From Trametopsis cervina (Eukaryota; Basidiomycota; Agaricomycetes; Polyporales; Irpicaceae), in assembly GCA_022385755.1 (NCBI GenBank), contig MU278390.1, positions 14,966 through 78,965 of the forward strand: a DNA stretch of 64,000 nucleotides, given 5' to 3'. Of the stretch, positions 1-10,628 are shown piece after piece. The position numbers and the translations under genes are program-made. The stretch's first letter is position 1. Each line of letters opens with the position of its first letter. The notes beneath the pieces were generated by a model, which saw only the letters and a program-made list of their open reading frames with translations, was not told the origin of the DNA and searched no databases.

Positions 1-250
1 CCACGCTCTATTGTCTTTATTGTCCTACCCTAAAGTGGTCCGTGCGCAGCCTCCAGTAGTATAAATACCCGGCCTCCTTCGCTCCTAGCCCTCATCTCGA
101 CCTTTTGGTCTTTACTGGGCTAGGTAAGCCTTTAGTTACTTTTGTATTGTATTCCCTTACTAATATCATTTGGTCTTTACTGGGCTAGACTTGCGCACAG
201 TTTGCTAGCGGTTTACTCCTGCATAAGGAGTTCACACCTTTTGGTGTCTT
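1..250 (+). repeat. Possible LTR-like fragment with a 19-bp direct repeat
   Basis: A 19-bp sequence (ttggtctttactgggctag) occurs twice, at 105-123 and 170-188, and a partial form appears near 236. A TATA-like element (agtataaatacc) lies at about 57-68. A TATA box followed by short repeats and no coding frame resembles the U3/R part of a retrotransposon LTR, but the window begins here and no primer-binding site, terminal TG/CA pair or gag-pol frame is visible. It could equally be a core promoter with a repeated 5' leader. Confidence 0.3.
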
Positions 251-940
251 GAGATTAGAGCAGCTCCCTGAGCGTCACGTGACCACAGTCTCCGTGACAT
301 TTTTCGTCCTCTCGCTGTGTCGTGTTTTTAGGGGTGGCCGACTCGTTTCGCGCGACGTGGTTGGACCGTCGGAGGCCGTTGTGGGTGGGTGGCATTTCGA
401 CTGTCAGTGTGTTTGCCAGTTGCTATTTTGCCAGGGTAGATTTGGTTTCGATGAGGTGCCGTACCAAGGCCTGGCGAGTTCCATCGTCTTTGGGGAGGAG
501 AGCACGCGTTGTTGGGTTGAGGTTGTTCCTTTTTAGTTTTCAAAGGAGGGCTCACTCGTGAGGGTTGCGCGGCTGTGTCAGCCTTTGACTTCGGTTAGCG
601 GATATTAGTCTTGGTGGTGGGCTCCGTTTAGGCTAGAGCCTCATTTGTGTGCGCGCGTTGTGTTGTGCAGTGTCACGGTCGTGAGAGATGGTGGTGATGG
701 TTCATTTCGAGCTGGCGCTCAGGGCCGCGGAGTTGTTGTGGGTCTTAGGGCTGTTCGCGGAGATCATAACATGATTTACCAGTTTAGGTAAAACGTGGCT
801 ACGGAGATTGGAAGCCGTCCTGGGTGTGTATATCATCCATCAATGCTGTTAAGGTTTTACATGATACGGTCGAGTGGTGTGTCTACGCCGTGATACACGC
901 CTTCTCCGCTTTTTCCGGTCTGGATGGGTTGCGGTCGTGT

Positions 941-1333
941 CTACTCCTCCTCGCTATCTTCCGCAGGGTCCGGGAGAGCAAGAACATCTAGTCGTCTCCC
1001 CGGTAAAAACCACCTCGCGACTGATGCCATCCACCCTAAGGATAGCCACCGGTCGTTTACGATGAGGATGATTTTCGCAGAGTATTCTTCTGTCCTGGTT
1101 GTGGCCCATAGGCCGGAGCGGCCTTCGTAGAAGCTGCAGACCCCTTCGACTTCGTAGGGGGGATCGACTTGGTTCCCGGCTTGGTTGACAAGGCGAACAA
1201 CCGTGCCTAGGGTGACCTTGTGTTCGGGCTCTTCGATGGCGACGTATAGCGGGTATCGTAGAGGGTGATCCCCTGGGTCATAGCGGCTAGCTACTACTGT
1301 AAGCGCGCGTCTGTCTTTCACATGGTCGGGCAC
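941..1333 (-). CDS. Hypothetical protein fragment, possible terminal exon
   Basis: An open frame of about 130 residues on the minus strand has balanced, protein-like composition and an acidic end (PDPAEDSEEE). The first codon is GTG, not ATG, and the frame stays open for about 60 nt upstream, so this is more likely the last exon of a spliced gene than a free-standing gene. I do not recognise the family. Neighbouring minus-strand fragment 2021-2577 could belong to the same gene, but I could not find a convincing join. It could also be a remnant of a mobile element. Confidence 0.3.
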   Translation of the reverse strand: MPDHVKDRRALTVVASRYDPGDHPLRYPLYVAIEEPEHKVTLGTVVRLVNQAGNQVDPPYEVEGVCSFYEGRSGLWATTRTEEYSAKIILIVNDRWLSLGWMASVARWFLPGRRLDVLALPDPAEDSEEE

Positions 1334-2020
1334 GTGAGTGCCGGGCGTTTGGTTCTGGGGGTTGGCTGATCGTAACGAGAGATCAGTGATAGCCGCTAAA
1401 GAACGTTTCCGTTGGGCTTACAGGTCAAGTCAAGGCTTGCGTTCTCCTGCCTCGGGGAGGTGGATGGTGGAGCAAACGCGAGCCATAGGCGGTTTGGTAC
1501 GTTCATCCAGCTGCTGTGGGGGTGGGATGGTGGTACGAGGGGGTGTGTGTGGCCGTTTTGAAGGCTATGTGCGATTGTTGGCGTTGGCCCTATTTGTCCT
1601 GCTGATAATTCCATCGTACAGGTTTGTGGGGGCGGGTCGCAAGGGGAGCGTTGGAAGGAGAGGCGAAAGTTGGCCTGGGGAGTGAGTTTGTGGTTCACAT
1701 GAATGTTTTTATATGACGGTCAACGCTCATTTCGCTTAGAGGATGCATCATCTTACGGCAGTAATGCTGACGTTGGGGGACGTCGGCGATCACCTGTAGG
1801 AGGGATAGTTTCGTAACATTTCAACTGTGGCAAGGTTTACTGCGTGCAGTTGTGATTGTAAATATGTGGTAGCAGGAGTTGTTGAGCATTTTTCGTCGTC
1901 GGAGACTTGTCTAATAGGGAGCGGAGGGAAGCGCTTCGGATCAGCACGTGATCGGGTGGACTCGGGTGGGTTGGGGGGGTGCCACGTCACCTCCTAGCAG
2001 ACCGTACAAGGCTCAGTCGT

Positions 2021-2577
2021 TGTCGCTGTTGTCAATGACTGTGGGGGCTGTTTGCTCAGGCATTTGTTTGGGCTCAGGGAGACCGTTGAGGATAACCTCC
2101 GTTGGTGCCGGTTTATGGTTATGTTCGGGAGAGGGTAGAACGTCCTCTTCTCTCAGGTGTGAGAGGGTGCGCTGGACATTGTCGACAGCGCTGAGGAACC
2201 CCGTGAGTCGTTGTGAACTGAACTCATAGTACTGTCGTACTTGGGGACTGGTAGACTAGCTACTCTTGTCATCGCGGGGCCGTGAGGCACTTTTTTCGCA
2301 CTTTGTGCATTCCGCGTGGTGGTGGTTCCTCTCCGAAACCCAGAACGACCCAGGCTTCCCCGGCGAGATAGAGAACGAAGTCGTCGAGCTCGGCAGGATC
2401 AGAAGCCTCATCGGAGACACCAGGCTTTGCGATAAACTTTCTGGCGAGGGAGTCTTTAAACATCGAAAACTGTATCGAGTCCGCATTTGTGATATTCATG
2501 TTGCGGAAACACTGAAGCCGATATGATGCGTTGAGGTGGGAGGGGGATGAGTGCAATGGCAGTTCTGTAGTAACCAC
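2021..2577 (-). CDS. Hypothetical protein fragments, two exon-like pieces
   Basis: Two protein-like stretches follow each other on the minus strand. The first (2577 to about 2270) includes DDFVLYLAGEAWVVLGFG. The second (about 2235 to 2021) includes YYEFSSQRLTGFLSAVDN and ends in an acidic DNSDND before a TGA. The two lie in different frames separated by stops near 2265, so an intron is needed between them. The composition suggests real coding sequence, but I do not recognise a domain and the start is uncertain. The 2600-2980 stretch between this and the next gene shows nothing I can support. Confidence 0.3.
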
Positions 2578-2983
2578 TGATCAGAGCGCCTAATCAGACC
2601 CTGAGCGAAAACCTTCTCATGACATTACACTCAGTGGAAACAGATTCAAATCCTACACGTTGAGTCAGATGGCTATTGGACCACAGCTCAGTTAAGTCAT
2701 GGGTTATATTATTGCAATTCAACTCCAAGACTTTGAATATTACGGAGGGAACAGCGCATCTGACGGACGTACACCAGGGTTGCTTGCGGTTTACGAACGA
2801 AAGTATAAACATGAGGGTCCAGTGAAAACGGGCACACTCTTTGCGAAGTAGCTTACGGGAAAACATAGCCTTTATAGCACTCAAATTACGGATGATAACT
2901 ATGCGAAGAATCTGTTAGAGGAGTCAGCAGCTCGTCGAAGAGCATAACCGCACAGTAGGTCACTGACCCATAAGCCAGAATCG

Positions 2984-5575
2984 TCAACGGCCCCGATAAC
3001 CAGAGTATCGAGTATTGTACGCTCCTCCCCGATCATAATAATGGTCCTGCTGATAGGGCATGGGCCTCTGGTTCGAAAACGGCGGGACCGGCGGCAACCC
3101 ATTCACGCCGCTGCTCTGCCCGTTATCATAGCCGTTCACGTACGGCGGCAGACTGAAAGCGCTCCCAGGGGGGAGGGGCGGCGCCATGCTGGGATTGGCG
3201 GGCGCTACGGCACCGAAACGCATGAGCGGGGGATCGTCCCATCTCTGAGGAGGATAAGGGAGCTGAGGAGACGCACGTGGGGCATCGTCATGGCCGTTCG
3301 CAGGAGGCGCGACATACTGCGGCGTCGGCACGCTCGTCTTTGCGGAACGGAGGGCTGCAAGCCTGTCTGGGTGTATGCGGGGTTCGTTCGGGGGCGGGTT
3401 CGAGGGCGGGGGAGGCGGCGCCGGCGTCGGAGGGGGCGGAGGTGCCAAAGTCGGAGGTGGTGGCGGTGGAGGGGACCGTGGGCGTTGGCTTGCGGACGAT
3501 ACATTTTGCGACGTACGCAAATCCGGACTCCTGATACCTAAGTCCCCGCTGGACGGCGACATCTTGACCGATGCCCTGGCGGCCGCCTGTCGCGATGTCT
3601 GCGAGCGCTGTGAAGCGGTTTGTTTCTGCGGCACATACTCATCGTCGTCGTCATCCTCCTCGCGCTTACGCTTGACGTATGCCTTCTTCGAACTCTTCGT
3701 TTCTGGCTCGCCAGCCAAATCCTCGTCGAGCTTGAGCTTGCCTCTGAACAGCTTTTTGATAGCCACGGCCGCGTTGGGATGGTCGAGGTCCGCGCTGAGC
3801 TGTGACGGCTTCAGATTCTTGACGAACGTCATGGTGATTTTCATGCACCGGCTGTTCAGGCGGATGTCCTGTTCTGCCCTGCGGACGTCCTGCCGCATTT
3901 TCTTGATCGCCTCTGACAGCTGGAACAGCGTAAACTTAGACTTGTGCTGGTGGATGAGGATCGCGGAAGCTACAAATTCGAGGGGTGACACCTTTAGCTT
4001 CTTCCCGTCCTTCTCGAGGTTGAAGCACTTAGAGCACTCCTTGTCCTCCGCCAACCACGTGAATACCTTGAAAGTCTGGTGAATGCCTTCCATGAAATGG
4101 TCTGAGGGCTGTTCCGCATCTACCAGCCATTTATGAATAGACGATACCCCGGGACTTGTCATCATCGAGTTCTTGTCTAGGAGGTAGACCACGGTGCACA
4201 AACAACGGAAATCAGAGCCTCTAGCGGTCTCCCAATCTAGGCGATCAGCCAACCGGTCGTTGACGTATTGGTGCTGTAAGTCGTGTATAAAAATGCTCAG
4301 GTCACTGTGCACTGCCTGCAGCTTCTCTGAGGGACGAAGTGAGCGACGGCGACGTCAGCCGACACAGGCATGAATATCTCACCTGCAGGAGTGAGGGCCA
4401 TTCCAAGTTGAACACGCTGTAATACACGTTCACAACTAAATCATGACTGTGGAGCAGGAACGTACCTGGAAAACCTCTCTTTCGTTACTGTCGCTCAAGT
4501 CCCCGTATTCCATGCAAACCTGGCCCGGGATGCGTGAGAGACCATTACGAGCACAGACATGGAATCCGTACAATCTGCTTGTTCTCGAATATCTTCTTAT
4601 ACCGCTGGGGCAATAACCGTCCCTTTTCTTTGCGGTCGGGGAGGTGCTTGAAGAAGTATTTCTCGTGCGAGAACCTGTCTCCGATGAGTCGCTACCCTAA
4701 ATAGAACGAAGCATAAAAATACGCACGGGTCCTTGTCTGACACAATCCCAATTAGTGAGAAACCGCAGGATTAGTTTAGGGGTCTTACGCGGAATCTGCG
4801 TGGCCACCATTTAGCAACACACGGGGCAAAGACGAGGCGCAGCTCACCAATCCTTCCATAAATCTGTTGTTCCCATGCCAGAACGAGTTCGAAATTCGAT
4901 GCGTCAAAACCGGCGAGGGGGCTCAGCGAATAGAGAAGCGACGCACCGCCAGATCGAAGTCAGACGCTGCTTTCCATCAATGCACACCCTTCTCACTTCG
5001 CCATTCGTGCTTTCGACGACAGCTACGAGGGGGCTATGTTAACACGGGCGAAAGGGAGAGGAGAAAGATGTCGCGCACAGAATATGACAGGGGGAATGTA
5101 GAAGTTCCGAAACATGGAGTCGATGAGACCTGCAGGCGTAGTTGAGCAATGATTGTGCGGCGCAGATGTTCAACAAGACAAGGTTTACCCATCTGCTTGC
5201 TGACAGGCCACACGACGTCTAGGAGGGTGCGACCTCAATTCGCGCATCATACGGGGAATGGACGTTCTCGGCGTACCTCGCTGGTACTCTGCGTCCAGGT
5301 TAATCTCGTTTTCCGTCAACGCATCTACTCGAGAGAATCAAGCTTCCATTAGCATCTGAAAATGACTCAACCACTCGACAGCACACACCATGCAGTGAGC
5401 GCGCCGATAACGTCGTCGTGCGCGGAGCCTTGAGCGCGCCGCGCACCTGGTACGAGTCGTCCTCATCGTCGACCTTCTTCTTCGTCCGCCTTTTCTGCGA
5501 CGGTGTGGAAGACTCGGGCGCGTACGACTCGTCGTCGTCAATCTCTGTTAGGTCAGAGCCTTCAAAGTCGGACAT
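2984..5575 (-). CDS. DUF262 (GmrSD/ParB-like N-domain) fungal protein, 12 exons
   Basis: I spliced this gene by eye: exons at 5575-5389, 5324-5277, 5218-5189, 5129-5079, 5022-4947, 4863-4848, 4795-4789, 4736-4727, 4674-4572, 4519-4466, 4416-4383 and 4326-2984, giving 1959 nt or 652 residues with every phase agreeing. The start is ATG at 5575 in an acidic leader (MSDFEGSDLTEIDDDE). The DUF262 core follows: EINLDAEYQRDVVW (about 68-81), GLIDSMFRNFYIPPVIF, the signature IDGKQRLTSI (120-129), and EREVFQRVQLGMALTPAEK. The second half holds a helical region, a Lys/Asp-rich segment and a proline-rich tail ending in Arg/Gly. DUF262 is the N-terminal domain of bacterial GmrS/GmrD type IV restriction enzymes. 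Basidiomycetes carry nuclear-encoded relatives of unknown role, and nuclease activity here is not shown. Confidence 0.88.
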
Positions 5576-5747
5576 AATCACAAAAGTCGGGGGATGGGCT
5601 ATCCGTGCAGATCGACGGTGAGGAAGAGACAGAGGCGAGAGGCGCCCGTCCTTCGGCGTCACGTTGTGGCTGCAATTGATCGAGTCGAAAGCAGCTTTGC
5701 ATACCGACTCCCACCTCCGCCTACGCGCCCCCTTCCCCTCTGGTACC
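5576..5747. promoter_or_regulatory. Divergent 172-bp promoter between DUF262 gene and MAD1
   Basis: Only 172 bp separate the ATG of the minus-strand DUF262 gene (5575) from the ATG of plus-strand MAD1 (5748), so the two 5' ends must share a bidirectional promoter. No canonical TATA is visible. The region contains pyrimidine-rich tracts (ccacctccgcctacgcgccc) typical of fungal TATA-less promoters. Shared regulation is inferred from geometry alone. Confidence 0.6.
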
Positions 5748-8191
5748 ATGAACCAGAACGACTTCACGACGCCTGTGAACAGGCCTTCAAGACTTACATC
5801 ATCTCTGCTACGGTCGTCCGCGCCAAAGCGCGATTCGCTCGCAGCCGAGCTCGAACGAGGCGGGTGGCCCTTGCATTGTCCACCGTGCACCACGCATCTG
5901 ACGAATTTCGTTTCCTCAGATCCACAACTCTCGACTGCAAAACGCCAACAGCGCGCCCAAGTGTTTACCTCGCACATGGCGCACGCGTCGCTCGAACGCC
6001 AGCTGCTCGCCGCGCAGACCGCCAAGACGGAGCTCGAGACAAAGCTGCGCGAGAAGGACATCGAGCTCGAGCGGCTACGCGGAGATCGCGACTTCCTCGC
6101 TGAGCGCGAGGCAGAGGAGCGAGCGGAGAAGGAGCGTGAGCGCGCGGAATATGATGAAGACAAAGTGCGTTCCCGCCCATTATCATTGTTATGTCTTGCA
6201 GTTCAAATTCGTTGAGCGCAGCGCAAATCAGATAGCGACCTCCGCGTGTTACGCAAAGTATACACTGGCCTGCAAGACGAGCTCGCCTCACTCAAAGACG
6301 AGCATACCGCGCTGCAGCGCCGCGCCGACCACGCCGCCTTGCAGCACGCGTCACAGGCCGCGCTCATGGACCGCGAGATTGAGATGCTGAACGCGCAGCT
6401 CGCCGAGGTCAGGAGCGGCGCGGATGCTCGTGTCGAGCAGCTGCAAGCGCAACTGAACGACCTCGATGTTGGTGCTGTGCGGGACAGGGACCAGAGTAAG
6501 AAGGATGCAGACGAGGAGACATGGGCGATTCTTAGGGCAGAGCTGCACGGCCAGGCGAACCACATGCGCGCGGTCGAGGCGGAGAATGCAAGGATGGCGG
6601 CTGAGCTCACTGGGCTGCGCCAGCGTCAGGCGAACGTCGAAATTCTGAAGGAGCAGAAGAGAGAACTTGAGGTGAAGGCGCTGGGCACCGACAAGCTGCG
6701 TGAGCAAGTAGCAAGGCTCGAGGCAGAGCTAGATGCCGCCAGGCGCGAACGTGAGGACTGGTGCGTCGATGTTACTATCCTTTGACTGACTGTCTAATGT
6801 ATTGCAGGGCCTCGAGATCCAGCAGTACGCCTGTGTCTGTGACCAAGAGCCTGTCCGAGCTCCGTCTCAGCCATGCGCGACTCGTGGAGGAACATGTATC
6901 AACGACTGTCTTACTACGCAGACGCGAGAAGGAGCTCGCAGAGGCCGTAGCTCGCATCACCGAGACCGAAGCGGCCGTGGAGAAGCTGAAGCAGGACCTC
7001 GACGTACTCAAAGACAAGGCTGAGCGCCAAGAACACCTCGCGCAACTTGCAGAGCGGGATGTTGGGTTCCTACGAGCCATGGTGGTGCGTGCTCTATATC
7101 ATCTATCATCACACCTACCTTACTATCGGACCTCTCCCAGGCCAGTTTGGAAGCAGAACAGGCTGCCGAAGACGGTGCCATTGTGGACGAGACGACCGCA
7201 GGCCGTGTGCAGCACCTCGAGGCGCTCGTTTCAGAGTACAGGGCGACTATCGAGAAGATGGAGAAGAAGATCGACGACCTCGGTGGGGACCCGTCCTCGT
7301 TCGGCGGTGCGGTGCCCCGAAGCGAACTGCTCGCTGAGCTCGAGAGCGCGAAGGCCGCCGCTGCCAAGGCACAACAAGGTCTGCCTCCATCACCTTTGAG
7401 TCACACATTCAACTCACTATTTGCTACACCAGCTCTGGAAGAACTAGAGACTGCCTCCGCATCCCAGCTCGACCAGATCGAGACGCTCGAACAAACCCTC
7501 TTCGAGCTGCGCGGCGAGGTGGGCGCAGGCCGCCACCTCCCACCCGGCGTGCGCGTGCTGTCGCTACGTGATAACCCAGCGCAGCAGTGGGCAGATCTCG
7601 GGACAGCTGCCATGGAGCGGCTAAAACGTGAGAATGCGGCGCTGCTCGAGCGACTGCGCGAGCTCGAGGCTGACGGGGCGCGTGGTGAACATGACAGGAC
7701 AGAGGAGCGTGGAGGGGCAGCGGGGCAACTCGTGCCGCGTGAGAGCTGGGAGGCGGTATGTCGCGAGAAGGAGGAGCTCGAGGCTGCGCTCGGCCAGAAG
7801 GAGAAGCGGCTTCTACGATTGCAGCAGGTACGCTTCTTCGTTTCTTTGTTGCGCTCCCTCATAACTAATACGCTGCTCGCAGGTATTCTCCGCCAAATCC
7901 GAAGAGTTCAAAGCCGCGATTGCCTCAATCCTAGGCGTGAAGCTCGCGTTCTACCCGAACGGCCAAGTGCGTGTGACCTCGCAGTTCGACCTGAACGCCG
8001 CGTTCGTGTTCCAGCCCGCGGGGAAAGGCGGGGATGGGATGCGCATGCAGCTCGTGGCGCAGGGCGACGGTGGCCCGGCGGAGCTACCGCAGCTCATGCA
8101 CTACTGGGTCGAGCAGGAGCAGTGTATTCCGGGCTTCCTTGCTAGTGTCACGCTCGAGTGTTATGAGAAGAATAAGAGCGGGGCGGTGTGA
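5748..8191 (+). CDS. MAD1: Spindle assembly checkpoint protein Mad1
   Basis: Six exons join cleanly in phase: 5748-6164, 6222-6760, 6808-7084, 7141-7378, 7433-7827 and 7883-8191, giving 724 residues, the usual Mad1 size. Most of the protein is coiled coil (heptads rich in E, L, R and A from about residue 85 to 620). The Mad2-interaction motif is visible as RVLSLRDNP at 531-539, matching the family pattern R/K-V-L-x-L-x-x-N-P. It is followed by a conserved segment with RESWE and LRLQQVFSAKSEEFKAAIA. The last exon (from residue 623) is the C-terminal RWD-like head that binds Bub1/kinetochores. Known role: Mad1 anchors Mad2 at nuclear pores and unattached kinetochores to catalyse Mad2 conversion in the mitotic checkpoint. 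Exon 2 starts after the AG at 6220-6221, the only choice that keeps frame. Confidence 0.95.
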
Positions 8192-8805
8192 GGCGGGGTA
8201 CTTTTATCTTTTGCGCTGGGAATGACGATGGGGGTTGTGCTGCCAATGATTACTCACGTGGATGGTCTCAGACGGCGTGTTACACAAGCATGATATGTCG
8301 CCCGCTGAACCTTCCTGATCTTGTTGCTGTGTGAGCCCAACCAAGGCGCTTGATGAGGGAAATGGAATACACACTCTGAGCGGCTTATTTTTCAAAGGAG
8401 ATGTAACGTTCTGAGTCAATCTGTTGAGTCTCCATCGTCGTGGTGGAGGCAATAGCAGAATGAGACTGGCTACCCGATGCACTCACGTGACTCGTTGTGG
8501 CGTGCGAAGAGACCACGTGTGTAACGCTTTGTACACGTGGCTAGCCTTAACCGACCAACTTACGAACGTCCATGCACCCGTAAATCGTGCACCACCATAC
8601 ACTGAGACTACGGTTTGCAGATACGAAAGTCTTACCATCCTAACCTATCCCGAGGCCGGTGACGCATTCTAACGACTTCGCGGACACCGTGCTCTCTGAA
8701 CTTGAAGATGTAAGCAGTCACCGTTCTGCCGTTATAGCTTGCCGTCGTGTCAGTTGACTATTCGCACAGAAGCACCCCGAATTAAAAACTAACGTGTACA
8801 TTTGC
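8192..8805. promoter_or_regulatory. Intergenic region with four CACGTG motifs
   Basis: This 614-bp gap holds the MAD1 3' flank and the F-box promoter and no gene. The palindrome CACGTG occurs at 8255-8260, 8484-8489, 8514-8519 and 8534-8539. In fungi CACGTG is the core of bHLH sites (Cbf1/Pho4-like). The last three sit within 56 bp, about 270-320 bp upstream of the F-box start codon. Function is inferred only from the motif. Confidence 0.4.
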
Positions 8806-10325
8806 ATGGCTGAACTACCATCCACCTTGCCCGCCGTCACTGAACAGCCTCCTGCCGAATCCATGACAAGGGTACGCACATAGCAAGATCTCTGGGGTTT
8901 CCCACTAACATGCCTCAGGTTCACACTCCAAGTCTAATCCATCAGAGCCTGTATCTGCATGAGCTACCCATCGAAATAATTATTCAGATATTTACCTTGG
9001 TCCTCATCGACAGACACGAATTCGTCGTCATCCTCGCTCAGCTCTCTCGGTACCTCCGGCAAATCGTACTTTCAACACCAGAGCTATGGTCTACAGTGTC
9101 GCCGGTGCGCAAGACCAATGCCCCAGAGATGGCCAGGCTATGGAGGTCTCGAAATAATGGCCTCGTGAAGGCTCTGTGCATCCATTCCTTCGAACTCGCT
9201 CCCATCCAAGAGATTTTCTACGCTTTCGAGGCCTTCTGTGATCTTCCCTTGGACGCCTTACGGATTCTCACGATAGACGGATGGGCATACCGCTCTATCT
9301 GCATATTCCTTCCAAATCTCGCTCCATCAGTCATGGCCAAGTTGCACTCGCTGCATCTTCGAGATTCAAATGATGCGTGGTTGAACGAAGTGTCTGGCAG
9401 TCTATCGCTTCGCTGCCTGATAGCTGAACACAGCCTTATCGATTTTCTCAAACTTGCCGATCACGCCACTGAGCTGCGACACCTGGTGTACGTGGATGAG
9501 TTTATCCTATGGTCGACTTCGGACGTCCTTTGGGTACTGCATCGCAATCCCAATCTGCAGTCTATTTACATCGACTCCAACGGGTGGAATCGGATACCTA
9601 ATGGCGATCGTCCCGAGCCTTCTTCCCTCGCTAGAGAACTCCCGTCCTGCATTGTAGTCCCCCATCTCGCAAGTCTCACTATTGCTGGTAGGCTGGAGGG
9701 ACTCTGGCCCGGCCTCTCCCTTCCAAACCTGCGCGCTGTTGATTTTACTAGTGCTTGGCAGGATATTTACTCATTGCTTATCAACCTAAGGAGCAACGGC
9801 TCGGTCCTAAACCTTGTGTCCTTGTCATTAAGCATCCGCTTTCCCTATGCGGTTAGGGACGATCTGTTACAGCGAGCTGTGATTCAATTCCTTCGTGAGG
9901 CGAAGCAGCTCGAATACCTGCAGCTCTTCAGCTTTACGTACATCAAAGACATCATCCACGCACTGTCCCAGGAGCCAACCGAACTTTGCCCGAACCTGGC
10001 AACCTTAGATCTTTCGCAGTGCAATGAAGCATGCGCCGAACTCCTCGTGCCATTGGTGGAAGCACGAAATGGGCAATCATTCAACATCGAGAGACAAGTT
10101 TTGGACTCTCACGATGGTGCATCCGGCGACGGGCACGCTCGAGTCTCTCCGCTTCAAAAGCTGGTCTTGAACAAGTGCAGACTTATGGCGGTCGACCAGG
10201 TTATTCTGCCATGGCTGAAACAACGAGTGTCCCATGTTACATGCGACTACAAATGTACGCAGCGGGAGAGACAAGTCAAACCATATCAATTCTCTTGCGC
10301 GAGTGTCCCATTACAAATGCGATGA
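8806..10325 (+). CDS. F-box domain protein
   Basis: Two exons: 8806-8871 (22 codons) and 8919-10325. The 47-nt intron has a GTACGC donor, a CTAAC branch point and a CAG acceptor. The spliced protein is 490 residues. I chose ATG 8806 because it opens a short acidic/proline leader that splices in phase to the F-box; starting at 8910 would use codons inside the intron. The F-box lies at about residues 35-85 (LHELPIEIIIQIFTLV, then LSRYLRQIVLSTPELW). The rest is a leucine-rich region resembling degenerate LRRs, usual for basidiomycete F-box proteins that recruit substrates to SCF ubiquitin ligases through Skp1. The target is unknown. The last ~25 residues lie in a 76-bp tandem duplication that shifts the frame. 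Confidence 0.85.
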
Positions 10326-10372
10326 CAATTGTACGCGTCGGGAGAGACAAACCAGACCATATTGATTCTTGT
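10225..10372 (+). repeat. 76-bp imperfect tandem duplication at the F-box gene 3' end
   Basis: The sequence starting gagtgtccca at 10225 recurs at 10301, a period of 76 bp. Shared blocks include gggagagacaa and ccatat(c/t)a(a/t)tt(c)tcttg. Because 76 is not a multiple of three, the second copy is read in another frame and the F-box frame ends at 10325 inside it. The frame the ancestral copy would have used continues open to about 10471, suggesting the original C-terminus lay further downstream. Confidence 0.75.
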
Positions 10373-10628
10373 GATGAGCATCCTAGCTATGCCACTCACG
10401 TAGAAATTACTTTGACTTGCATGTCATATCTGCGAGGACAACAAGGAGATTATATTGATTTGTGGCAATAACATTTATGAAGGTTCATACGGCACACTGC
10501 GATTCGCGTGCGCGTGCATTTTCTCCGACACCAGAGCCCCAGACGATGAAAGTGAAGTGCAGAAAGAAGCCATTAAGATTACAATACTAATACAACTATG
10601 ATAGATGGATACAGATACATATTACATC

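Noticed and set aside
3375..4082. Plus-strand 235-residue glycine-rich frame
   Set aside because: It is the antisense of the proline-rich tail of the DUF262 protein; glycine runs are the complement of proline codons.
5300..6163. Minus-strand 287-residue frame covering the DUF262 start
   Set aside because: It includes exon 1 of the DUF262 gene but also reads antisense through MAD1 and through intron 1; only 5575-5389 is genuine.
6203..7862. Several minus-strand Ser/Arg-rich frames
   Set aside because: They are shadows of the MAD1 coiled-coil exons, whose Glu/Leu codons read as Ser/Arg on the other strand.
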